Shown here piece after piece: positions 6,872 through 14,208 of a stretch of DNA of 15,038 nt. The translations under genes and the position numbers were made by a program. Location: positions 1-15,038 of the forward strand of contig JAOUDU010000012.1 of assembly GCA_029859085.1 (NCBI GenBank). The letters run 5' to 3'. Within the stretch, counting starts at the first letter, position 1, and every line of letters starts with the position of its first letter. Under the pieces are notes generated by a model that did no database searches, was not told the origin of the DNA, and saw only the letters and a program-made list of their open reading frames with translations. The DNA comes from Gammaproteobacteria bacterium (GTDB lineage: Bacteria; Pseudomonadota; Gammaproteobacteria; Pseudomonadales; Halieaceae).

Positions 6872-8059
6872 TCAGCGACTGGCGCGGGGCATCCACAGCC
6901 CCGCCGCCGATATGATGTCACGCTGGATTTCGTTGGCGCCGCCACCGAAAGTGATGATCGAGGCGGTGCGATAAAGGCGCTCGAGCTTGGCCGCCTCCGC
7001 CGCGGTCCGGGCGCACCCCGCCCGGACCAGGCCGGCCTGGCCGACAATTTCCCCCAGCATACGGTAGACCTCGATAAAGCCCTCCGAGCCATAGACTTTG
7101 GCGGCGGAGGCATCCGCCATCTCCAGCACGCCCTCGGTCATCGCCCAGGACTGCTTGTAAACGATCAGCTTCATGCACTCTATCAGCGCGCGGCAGCGGC
7201 CCAGGTTCTGCTGCACCCAGGGCTGGTCGATGACCCTGCCGCCGGCAGGCAGCCGGGCACTGCCCGCCCATCGCACCACCTGGTTGAACAGCTGGGACAC
7301 GGGCCCGAAGTTGATCAGGCTGAGCCGCTCCCGGTTGAGCTGCCCGGTGATCAGTTTCCAGCCGCCGTGCAACTCACCGACCAGGTGATCGTTGCTCACC
7401 CGGATATTGTCGTAATAGGTGGCATTGGTGCGCACGCCGCCGAGGGTGTGCACCGGGGTGCAACTCCAGCCGGGGTCCGAGTTCGGCACCAGGAACATCG
7501 AGATGCCCTTGTGTTTTTTCGGGGCGTTCGGGTCGGTGCGCACGGCGAGCCAGGTGTAGTCGCAAAAATGCGCCAGTGATGTCCACATCTTCTGGCCGTT
7601 GATCACCCAGTCATCGCCGTCGCGGACCGCGCTGGTTTTCAGGTTCGCAAGATCGGTGCCGGCGCCGGGCTCGGAGTAGCCGATCGCGATCAGCAGCTCG
7701 CCGCTGAGAATTCTGGGCACCAGCTCGCGCTTGATCCACTCGTTGCCGTGCTCCGCGAGCATGGGGCCGACGGATTCGGTGGTGAGGAAAGGAAAGGGGT
7801 AGCCGGCCCGCATGATCTCCTCGACGAAGATGAACTGCTCCAGGGGAGACATGCCGCGCCCGCCCCAGGACTCGGGCCAGCCCACGCCGATCCAGCCGTC
7901 GCGACCCATCTGCCGGAGCGCGTCGCGCCACAGCGGGCCGCCGCCCTCGCCCATATCGCGCTCGCACTCCGCAACCAGCTCCGGGGTCATCAGTTTGCCG
8001 AAATAGGCGCGCAGCTCGTCCCGCAGCGCCAGTTGTTGCTCTGTAAACTGGATGTCCAT
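6872..8059 (-). CDS. Acyl-CoA dehydrogenase, catalytic (alpha-like) subunit of a probable heteromeric enzyme
   Basis: This is a 395-residue flavoprotein that would desaturate an acyl-CoA thioester at alpha-beta, passing electrons to ETF. The substrate/FAD signature GYSEPGAGTDLANL (127-140) and the middle-domain motif NGQKMWTS (154-161) are intact. The C-terminus has FGGGANEIQRDII (371-383). Glu244, in NRERLSL, sits where isovaleryl- and long-chain acyl-CoA dehydrogenases carry their catalytic base on helix G. The length matches the large subunits of PimC/PimD-type and mycobacterial FadE-pair enzymes. The start ATG lies one base after the stop of the KstD-like gene (TGA-T-ATG), implying translational coupling. 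The smaller acyl-CoA dehydrogenase follows 17 bp downstream. The family is certain. Pairing with that neighbour is strongly suggested by context, and the substrate (steroid side chain, dicarboxylate or other) is inference. Confidence 0.92.
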   Translation of the reverse strand: MDIQFTEQQLALRDELRAYFGKLMTPELVAECERDMGEGGGPLWRDALRQMGRDGWIGVGWPESWGGRGMSPLEQFIFVEEIMRAGYPFPFLTTESVGPMLAEHGNEWIKRELVPRILSGELLIAIGYSEPGAGTDLANLKTSAVRDGDDWVINGQKMWTSLAHFCDYTWLAVRTDPNAPKKHKGISMFLVPNSDPGWSCTPVHTLGGVRTNATYYDNIRVSNDHLVGELHGGWKLITGQLNRERLSLINFGPVSQLFNQVVRWAGSARLPAGGRVIDQPWVQQNLGRCRALIECMKLIVYKQSWAMTEGVLEMADASAAKVYGSEGFIEVYRMLGEIVGQAGLVRAGCARTAAEAAKLERLYRTASIITFGGGANEIQRDIISAAGLWMPRASR

Positions 8060-8060
8060 A

Positions 8061-9773
8061 TCAGTCGCGGAATCCTGTGATCGATTTGGCCGCCTGGTAG
8101 GCGAAGGTCATCGCCGGCCCGAGGGTGGCGCCTGGGCCCGGGTAACAGGGCAGCGTGGGCGCGCTGCAATTGCCGATCGCGTACAGCCCCTCGATGGCGT
8201 GGCCGTCCTCGTGCAGGACCTGGGCGTCGGCATTGGTCACCATGCCGCCCTGGGTGCCGAAATCACCCGGGTCTACCCGCATGGCGTAAAACGGGGGTTT
8301 GACCACGGGACCCAGGCAGGGGTTGGGCGTGACCCGCGGGTCGCCGTAGTAACGGTCGTAGGCGGACTCGCCGCGGTGGCATTCCGGGTCGACACCGGTG
8401 CGGGCGTACTCGTTCATTTTGGCAACGGTATCGGCCAGTCCCGCGGGATCGACGCCAATCTTGGCGGCGAGTTCGGTAATGGTTTCGGCTTTGGCGAAAA
8501 AACCCTCCTTCTCGTAGCGCTTCGGCAGCATCCAGTCGGGACGGAACTTGCTGTTGTACAGGGGGCCCACAAAATAACTGGCGCGGAAACTGGCGTCGAA
8601 TACCTGCCAGCTGGGGTTGCAGGGGTTTTCCGGGCTGTGTACGCGAAAGGTCTCCTGCTGGAACGCCATGTAATTCTGTGACTCGTTGCTGAAGCGCTTG
8701 CCGGCGGGATTGACGACAATCGAGCCGGGGTAGGATTTTTCCATGATACTCAGGCGGGGAATCTCCTCCCCCGGCACCGAGATGGTGTTGCACCACCAGG
8801 CTTCGTTCAGCCGGTGCATTTTCGCGCCGAGGCGCATGCCCTCGCGGATGGCGTCGCCGGTGTTGTCGCGGGTTCCGGCACTCCAGCGGTGGTCCGTGGG
8901 TTGCGGCAGGTACTGCTCCCGCATCTCCTGGTTGTGCTCAAAACCACCCGCGGCCAGGACCACCGCCTTGCGGGCCTGGATGCGCAGGAGGCGCCCGTTG
9001 CGCTTCACTTCCAGGCCGACCACCCTGCCCTGCTCCTCGACCAGGCGGGTCATCGCGGTGTTGCGCCACAGCGGAATGTCCCGGTCCAGCATGGAGGCGC
9101 GCAGGCGCGCCACGCCGGCGCAGCCGGTGGCCAGGCGCCGGTGGAACCGGTCCCGCAGGCGCCAGGGGATATCCACCACATAGGCAGCCACCAGCTTCAG
9201 CGCGATTTTCCACCAGCCGGGCTGCTGGCCGATCAACAGGGCGGCCTCCTGCTGGGTAATGCCGATGACACCGGCCAGGTGCATCATCGGGTGGGTGCGG
9301 CGCAGGTGTCGCCACTCCTCGCCCAGCTCGTCCGCGTTGAACGTTTCCGGCTCCATGGAGCGGTGGCCGGTCATGGCGCCCTCGAGGTTGGTGTAGTAGT
9401 CGGGGTAATGGGCCAGGCTGACGTAGCGGGCACGGGTATGGCGGTGCAGGAACTCCACCATTTTCGGGCCGTTTTCCAGGTAGGCGTCCAACTGGTACTC
9501 GGGTACTTCCTCGGTACTGATCAGCTGGCGCAGGTAGGTTCTGGCGGCCGCGATGGAATCCTCGGCGCCCTCGGCGCGGGCGTAACGGTTGCAGGGTATC
9601 CAGACCCCGCCGCCGGAAATCGAACTGGTGCCGCCATAAAGATGGGACTTTTCCACCACCAGGACATCCGGGGTACCCATTTCATGACTGCACAGGGCCG
9701 CCGTAAGTCCGCCGTTGCCGGATCCGACCACGACCACGTCAAAACTGTAATCCCACTGCTGCTGCGCACCCAT
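8061..9773 (-). CDS. 3-ketosteroid-delta1-dehydrogenase-like FAD-dependent oxidoreductase
   Basis: This is a 570-residue flavoprotein of the KstD / fumarate-reductase-flavoprotein superfamily, the enzymes that introduce a double bond into ring A of 3-ketosteroids. The N-terminal Rossmann motif is VVVVGSGNGG (13-22), followed by GGTSSISGGGVWIP (47-60), with a second FAD contact at VLAAGGFEHN (272-281). Family catalytic positions appear kept: the tyrosines in HYPDYY (122-127), Tyr368 in NESQNY, and Tyr544 and Gly548 in YPGPGATLGPAMTF. The start at 9773 is chosen because GGCGGGG precedes it and the Rossmann fold follows directly; the 73 codons open upstream look untranslated. It is the first gene of an operon with two acyl-CoA dehydrogenases. 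A delta4-(5alpha)-dehydrogenase or a related polycyclic ketone dehydrogenase is a live alternative to true KstD. Confidence 0.82.
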   Translation of the reverse strand: MGAQQQWDYSFDVVVVGSGNGGLTAALCSHEMGTPDVLVVEKSHLYGGTSSISGGGVWIPCNRYARAEGAEDSIAAARTYLRQLISTEEVPEYQLDAYLENGPKMVEFLHRHTRARYVSLAHYPDYYTNLEGAMTGHRSMEPETFNADELGEEWRHLRRTHPMMHLAGVIGITQQEAALLIGQQPGWWKIALKLVAAYVVDIPWRLRDRFHRRLATGCAGVARLRASMLDRDIPLWRNTAMTRLVEEQGRVVGLEVKRNGRLLRIQARKAVVLAAGGFEHNQEMREQYLPQPTDHRWSAGTRDNTGDAIREGMRLGAKMHRLNEAWWCNTISVPGEEIPRLSIMEKSYPGSIVVNPAGKRFSNESQNYMAFQQETFRVHSPENPCNPSWQVFDASFRASYFVGPLYNSKFRPDWMLPKRYEKEGFFAKAETITELAAKIGVDPAGLADTVAKMNEYARTGVDPECHRGESAYDRYYGDPRVTPNPCLGPVVKPPFYAMRVDPGDFGTQGGMVTNADAQVLHEDGHAIEGLYAIGNCSAPTLPCYPGPGATLGPAMTFAYQAAKSITGFRD

Positions 9774-9836
9774 GCCCTGACCCCGCCTGAAACAAGGCGC
9801 AATGGTAGCGCACTCCCCCGTCAATTCGGCCAGGGC

Positions 9837-9863
9837 AAAATACTTAAGCGGCCTGAGGTTCAA
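9837..9863 (-). promoter_or_regulatory. Candidate promoter of the KstD-like operon
   Basis: On the minus strand TTGAAC (9858-9863) and TATTTT (9837-9842) could act as -35 and -10 elements, though the 15-bp spacing is short. A small dyad, CAAT-AA-ATTG, overlaps the -35 side at 9861-9870 and might be an operator. A hairpin CGCCT/AGGCG (9784-9799) lies just before the ribosome-binding region. All of this rests on pattern matching. Confidence 0.25.
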
Positions 9864-9926
9864 TAAATTGGTCGCGGCGTCCGGATCCTGTCCGGGGCCA
9901 GCGGGCACGCGCGCGGCAAAATAGGC

Positions 9927-9956
9927 TTGTCCTGAGGGCGGGTCGGTGTCTACACT
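9927..9956 (+). promoter_or_regulatory. Candidate sigma70-type promoter of the cytochrome c' gene
   Basis: TTGTCC (9927-9932) and TACACT (9951-9956) are separated by 18 bp and lie about 55 bp before the ATG. Four bases of each hexamer match the sigma70 consensus. This sits in the 236-bp divergent region shared with the KstD-like operon. Confidence 0.4.
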
Positions 9957-10009
9957 CGACCCTTCAGATTCCCGAATCACCGGTAAAACCACGTACCAAG
10001 GAAGCGATT

Positions 10010-10489
10010 ATGTCCAGATTGACAGGAAAGAACTGGCTTGGCGCCGCCGCGGTGGGCGCCGCACTGCTGTCGTTACCCGCGCTGTCCCACTTCGACGACA
10101 AACAGATGCCACAGTCCTACCGGCAGTCCTATTTCGCCCTGCTGGCGGCCAACTTCGGCCCCATGGTGGGCACGGTGAAGGGCGAGATTCCCTGGGACCA
10201 GGCCAGGATGGACAGCTGGGCGCACGACCTGGCCGCGCTGGCCACCCTGGACATCATGCGCGGCTTCGTCGACGGCTCGGATAAAGGCACGACCCGGGCG
10301 AAACCGGAAATCTGGCAGGACAAGGCCGATTTCGGCAGTAAAATGGATGCGCTGCGCAAGGAGCTGGCAAGCCTGCAGAAGGTCACCGCGGGCGGCGACC
10401 GGGAGGCCATAGCCGCACAGGTGGGTGCCGCCGGCAAGGCCTGCAAATCCTGTCACGACGACTACAAGGCCGAGGACTACCTGTACTGA
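10010..10489 (+). CDS. Periplasmic cytochrome c' (class II cytochrome c)
   Basis: This is a 159-residue protein. The ATG is preceded by AAGGA at seven bases. A Sec signal peptide is visible (MSRLTGKNWL, hydrophobic core 10-24, likely cut after LPALS at residue 26). The mature part of about 133 residues matches the four-helix-bundle cytochrome c' fold, with the single haem-binding motif CKSCH (145-149) close to the C-terminus, as expected for class II. Conserved surroundings include YFALLAANFGPM near the N-terminus and CHDDYKAEDYLY at the end. Family roles include binding or detoxifying NO and electron transfer in the periplasm. The gene converges on cytochrome b561 with one base between stop codons. 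In many proteobacteria the two are functional partners, usually in the same direction, so the convergent order is unusual. Confidence 0.93.
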   Translation: MSRLTGKNWLGAAAVGAALLSLPALSHFDDKQMPQSYRQSYFALLAANFGPMVGTVKGEIPWDQARMDSWAHDLAALATLDIMRGFVDGSDKGTTRAKPEIWQDKADFGSKMDALRKELASLQKVTAGGDREAIAAQVGAAGKACKSCHDDYKAEDYLY

Positions 10490-10490
10490 T

Positions 10491-11156
10491 TCACCACATC
10501 ACCGGCGGTGGTGGCGGGGCCAGCTGGAGCAGGCCCCAGAGTGCAAGCGAGGCCAACAGCAGCACGAGCAGCGCGCGCCATGCGGGCACCGGGGCTGACC
10601 GGCCCGCGCGCCCCGCGGCGCTGCCTCGCACCATCGCCTGCACGAGCGGTTCCCGGCGCCGGAACTGGTGATACAACACCGCGATGATATGCAGGGCCAC
10701 CAGGCCGAGCAGCGCGTCGAACGCCACCTCGTGCACCACGCCCATCGCATCGCGCAGCGCCACGCTGGCGCTGTGGTACAGCGGTCCGTTGAAGAATACG
10801 TCGTCACTGTTGAACAGCCCGCTGATCGCCTGCAGCAGCAACAGGAGCAGCAGTGAGATTACCGACCAGCCACCCAGCGGGTTGTGGCCGGCGCCAGCCA
10901 TTCCCTCTCCCCGCAGATAGGCCAGCACCCTGCGCGGGCCGGCCAGGAAATCCGCAAAGCGCGAGTGCCGGCTGCCGACAAAACCCCATATGACCCGGCT
11001 GACCACCAGCACGATAAGCGCGTAGCCCAGCCACTGGTGCAGCTCAAAGTTTTCAGTTTCCGCGCTCCACCAGGACAGCGGGACACAGGCGACGATAAGC
11101 CAGTGGCACGCACGGGTGGGAATATCCCAGAGCGGGTATGTTTTTTCGGACGTCAC
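10491..11156 (-). CDS. Cytochrome b561-type membrane protein with extra C-terminal membrane segment
   Basis: This is a 221-residue inner-membrane di-haem protein starting with GTG at 11156, with AGG four bases before. The family motif WDIPTRACHW (10-19) opens the protein. Likely haem-ligand histidines are His18, His40 (ELHQWLG), His142 (VVHE) and His156 (ALHIIAVLYH). Four membrane helices cover about 14-33, 40-60, 97-115 and 140-163, as usual for this family (PF01292). A basic stretch (164-190) and a fifth helix (193-212) ending in a run of five prolines go beyond the usual roughly 180-residue length. It should pass electrons from quinol to a periplasmic acceptor. The neighbouring cytochrome c' is the obvious candidate. 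The gene begins 11 bp after the Nudix stop, so it is probably cotranscribed with it. Confidence 0.88.
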   Translation of the reverse strand: MTSEKTYPLWDIPTRACHWLIVACVPLSWWSAETENFELHQWLGYALIVLVVSRVIWGFVGSRHSRFADFLAGPRRVLAYLRGEGMAGAGHNPLGGWSVISLLLLLLLQAISGLFNSDDVFFNGPLYHSASVALRDAMGVVHEVAFDALLGLVALHIIAVLYHQFRRREPLVQAMVRGSAAGRAGRSAPVPAWRALLVLLLASLALWGLLQLAPPPPPVMW

Positions 11157-11167
11157 AGGCCTGCCGG

Positions 11168-11908
11168 TTACTGCCTGACCAGCGGCGGGTAGGCGGCGTC
11201 CACATCCCGGTAGCTGTACACCCAGCGCCTTTCTTCCAGCGTCGCCCGGTGGCGGGCTCCCGGCGCGGAGGGTGCGGCGCTGTCATAGCCGGCGTCGCCG
11301 CGGAACATCACGGTCACCTTGCCGTCATCCAGGGCAAAGACGGGCAGCACCTCGGGCACGGCGCTGCTGCGCTCTGCCGCCACCAGTTGCGCGATGGAAT
11401 CGTAGGCGCCCAGACCGAGCAGGGTCACCAGCGTCGGGGGAAGCACGGGCAGCTCTCCCCGCTGGTGCATCGCGATCGCCTCCTCGACCCCAAGCCAGAG
11501 GTGGTCGTGGATCTCGCCACCATCGATGACAACGTCTTCGGCTGTCGCAACCGGGGCCGCATAAATCCATGTGGAGAAGCGCCTCGGCTCCGCCACCGGG
11601 GTAGTCCAGTGGCTGACCAGAACCATATCCTCGAGTTGAGGGCGCAGGCCGGACTCCTCCCAGGCCTCTCTCGCGGCGGCTATCCGTGAGGCCTTGAGCT
11701 CGTCGCCTCCGGCGGCGGCAAAATCTTCCGGGTCGAGCGCCCCGCCTGGAAACACCCAGTAGCCGCCGGCAAACATCAGGGCCTTGTTGCGCTTCAACAG
11801 CAGGGTCTCCAGCCCCTTCCGGGTCTCCCGCAACAGCACGACGGTGCTGGCGGGTCGTGGCTGTGCCGGAACCGCGCCGGTTGAATTCCCGTTTTTTGAA
11901 GCAAACAT
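11168..11908 (-). CDS. NUDT19-like Nudix hydrolase
   Basis: This is a 246-residue protein from the ATG at 11908; an in-frame ATG at 11959 would add 17 residues. The shorter form is preferred because family members begin shortly before PRPASTVVLLR and the extra codons lack the GC-rich third positions of neighbours. The Nudix signature is present as GGALDPED (55-62) and REAWEESG (80-87). The spacing between them is about ten residues longer than the classic box, as in NUDT19-type CoA or nucleotide-sugar diphosphatases. The MFAGGYWVFPGGALDPEDF segment is typical of that group. A hydrolase of a nucleoside-diphosphate-linked compound, possibly CoA or acyl-CoA, is expected in the cytoplasm with Mg2+. 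The b561 gene follows 11 bp downstream. The fold is certain; the substrate is inferred. Confidence 0.85.
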   Translation of the reverse strand: MFASKNGNSTGAVPAQPRPASTVVLLRETRKGLETLLLKRNKALMFAGGYWVFPGGALDPEDFAAAGGDELKASRIAAAREAWEESGLRPQLEDMVLVSHWTTPVAEPRRFSTWIYAAPVATAEDVVIDGGEIHDHLWLGVEEAIAMHQRGELPVLPPTLVTLLGLGAYDSIAQLVAAERSSAVPEVLPVFALDDGKVTVMFRGDAGYDSAAPSAPGARHRATLEERRWVYSYRDVDAAYPPLVRQ

Positions 11909-12093
11909 AGCCAGCAGCCACTCCGTGGGTTTCTGTCCAAGGGTAAAAGATAACAGCATTTACTGCTCGCGGGCGAGCCACCAGCCGGACTCAATTCAGG
12001 ACATGGTGTACTCCTCGATACCACATGTTTTGCCTTTGCCGCCAAAAACTGGAATGCTGGACGGCGTCTTCACTGCTCACGGCAAACTTCGCG

Positions 12094-14145
12094 ATGGATT
12101 TCTCAAGCCCGGCCGCCCTCCGCCCGATGGCAGCACTGCTGCTGGCGCTCACAGCCCCTGCCAACGCCCAGGGACCGACGGCTGCAGGCGACGCCGCGGC
12201 CGCCGCCGGGCGGGACTATCCGGCCCGGCCCTATGCAGTGACGGAAACACGTGCACCCTGCGCTGACTTCACCGCGCAGCGCAGGCCTTTTTTCGGCGAC
12301 ACCCATGTCCACACCGCCTGGTCGTTCGACGCCAGTTCCCAGGATACGCGCAACAAGCCGCCGCAGGCATACGAATTTGCGAAGGGCGCCAGGATGGGAA
12401 TCCAGCCCTACGATGACCAGGACCAGGCGCAGCGCAGCGTCGGGATCGACCGCCCCCTGGATTTCACCGCGGTGACGGATCACTCCGAGTTTTTCGGGGA
12501 GATGCGCATGTGCATGACACCGGGGATGAAGGGCTACTGGCACCCCGTGTGCATCGCCCATCGCTGGTTCCCGGGCTTGTCCTTCGCCACGTTTGGCGCC
12601 TATGGCATGGCGGGCAAGAAACGCTGGGGCTTCTGCGGCGAGGGCAACAGCGACTGTTTCGCCGCCGCGAACAGCACCTGGCGCGATATCCAGCAGGCGG
12701 CCGAGCAGGCCTATGACCGCAGCAGTGACTGCAGCTTCACCAGTTTCGTCGGTTACGAGTGGACGGCCAATGTCGGCGCGGGCCAGAACCTGCACCACAA
12801 CGTCATCTTCCGCAACGAGCATGTACCGGATCGGGCCCTGAGCTGGATAGAGACTCCCTCGCAGGTGCAGTTGTGGGATTACCTGGAACAGGAGTGCGTG
12901 CGGGACAAACCCGGCTGCGACGCGGTGGCGATACCCCACAACTCCAACCTCAGCGCCGGCTTGATGTTCGAGACCGCCCGTATCACCACTGACTCCGTAC
13001 CCACCGGCGCCGTAACCGCGCAGGAAGCCGCCCGGCGCGCCCGCTGGAACCCGCTGGCGGAGATCGTGCAGCACAAGGGTGCGTCCGAGTGCGACAGCCG
13101 CACCGCCACCTGGGCCGGCGACGAATTCTGCAATTTCGAACTGCTGGATTACGACAGCTTCGGCGGCAAGAGCAGCGGCACTCCGGGTGGCAGCTCGATG
13201 CAGGTAATTGCACTGTTTGTCGATCGCGACGAATTGCCGGTCACCAGGCTGCCGGAACAGAGCAACTTCCTGCGCTACGCGCTGAAAAAAGGCCTGCAGC
13301 AACAGGCCGAGCTGGGAGTGAACAGCTTCAAGTACGGGCTGATCGGCAGCACGGATACGCATATCGCCGCGCCGGGCCTGGTGATGGAAAGGAATTTCCC
13401 CGGCCACGGCGGGGCGGGCAAGGGCTCCGGAGACGGCACACCGGCGGCCTTCCCGGACGACCTGGAATACGGTCCCGGCGGGCTGGCGGTGCTCTACGCC
13501 GAGGAAAATACCCGGGACTCACTGTTCGCCGCGATGCAGCGCAGGGAGGCCTACGCCACCAGTGGCTCCCGCCCGGTGCTGCGCTTTTTCGGCGGCTGGG
13601 ATTACCCCGATGACCTCTGCGGCGCCAGTGACCAGGTTGCGCGGGGCTACGCCGGCGGGGTGCCGATGGGTGGCGACCTGCCGCCGGCGCACGCGCCGGG
13701 GGTGAAACCACGCTTCCTGGTCTCGGCGGCTTACGATCCGGGCACCGGCGAATATCCGGGTGCGCAACTGCAACGCATCCAGCTGGTCAAAGGTTGGTAT
13801 CGGGACGGTGAGCTGCAGGAGCAGGTAATGGACATTGCCGGTGGTGCCAACGACGCCGGGGTCGATCTCAATACCTGCGAACGCCACGGCGCCGGCCACC
13901 GGCAGTTATGTACCGTGTGGGAGGACCGCGATTTTGATCCGGCGGCCCAGGCCTTCTACTACACCCGGGTGCTGGAAAACCCCAGTTGCCGCTGGAACCA
14001 GTATCGCTGCGTCGCCGCGGGGGTGAGTTGTGACAATGCCGCCGGCATACCTGCCGGCATGGAAGCCTGCTGCGCCGCCGGGACGCCGAAAACTATCCAG
14101 GAGAGGGCCTGGAGTTCTCCCATCTGGTATACCCCGGGGCAATAA
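12094..14145 (+). CDS. Exported DUF3604-family protein (PHP-like metal site)
   Basis: This is a 683-residue protein from the ATG at 12094, chosen because it gives a signal peptide (MDFSSPAALRP, core MAALLLALTAP, cut near ANA-QG). In-frame ATGs at 12025 and 12127 are alternatives, and none has a clear ribosome-binding site. The family hallmark FFGDTHVHTAWSFDA lies at about 66-80. It is followed by DFTAVTDHSEFFGE (123-136), AIPHNSNLSAG and the later GSTDTHIA. Together these His/Asp clusters look like the metal-binding site of PHP-type phosphoesterases. The mature protein carries about twenty cysteines, several at close spacing near the C-terminus (YRCVAAGVSC and EACCAAG), fitting a disulfide-stabilised periplasmic or outer-surface protein. 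DUF3604 proteins have no settled function. The gene is divergent from Nudix and convergent with the DUF3313 lipoprotein. Confidence 0.88.
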   Translation: MDFSSPAALRPMAALLLALTAPANAQGPTAAGDAAAAAGRDYPARPYAVTETRAPCADFTAQRRPFFGDTHVHTAWSFDASSQDTRNKPPQAYEFAKGARMGIQPYDDQDQAQRSVGIDRPLDFTAVTDHSEFFGEMRMCMTPGMKGYWHPVCIAHRWFPGLSFATFGAYGMAGKKRWGFCGEGNSDCFAAANSTWRDIQQAAEQAYDRSSDCSFTSFVGYEWTANVGAGQNLHHNVIFRNEHVPDRALSWIETPSQVQLWDYLEQECVRDKPGCDAVAIPHNSNLSAGLMFETARITTDSVPTGAVTAQEAARRARWNPLAEIVQHKGASECDSRTATWAGDEFCNFELLDYDSFGGKSSGTPGGSSMQVIALFVDRDELPVTRLPEQSNFLRYALKKGLQQQAELGVNSFKYGLIGSTDTHIAAPGLVMERNFPGHGGAGKGSGDGTPAAFPDDLEYGPGGLAVLYAEENTRDSLFAAMQRREAYATSGSRPVLRFFGGWDYPDDLCGASDQVARGYAGGVPMGGDLPPAHAPGVKPRFLVSAAYDPGTGEYPGAQLQRIQLVKGWYRDGELQEQVMDIAGGANDAGVDLNTCERHGAGHRQLCTVWEDRDFDPAAQAFYYTRVLENPSCRWNQYRCVAAGVSCDNAAGIPAGMEACCAAGTPKTIQERAWSSPIWYTPGQ

Positions 14146-14208
14146 ACCTGTCGCTACTCCGGGGAGGGATCCGGCAACGCACCCGGGGCGCAGGATTCAG
14201 GCAGGCGC

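Noticed and set aside
5763..6974. Plus-strand frame of 403 codons opposite the second acyl-CoA dehydrogenase
   Set aside because: It is an antisense shadow: rich in His, Arg and Gln, no recognisable motif, and opposite a clear acyl-CoA dehydrogenase.
8814..9866. Plus-strand frame of 350 codons opposite the KstD-like gene
   Set aside because: Same shadow effect. The opposite strand has a full Rossmann motif and KstD catalytic positions.
12103..13407. Minus-strand frame of 434 codons opposite DUF3604
   Set aside because: The composition is unlike a real protein and no ribosome-binding site is seen. The plus strand has the DUF3604 signature.
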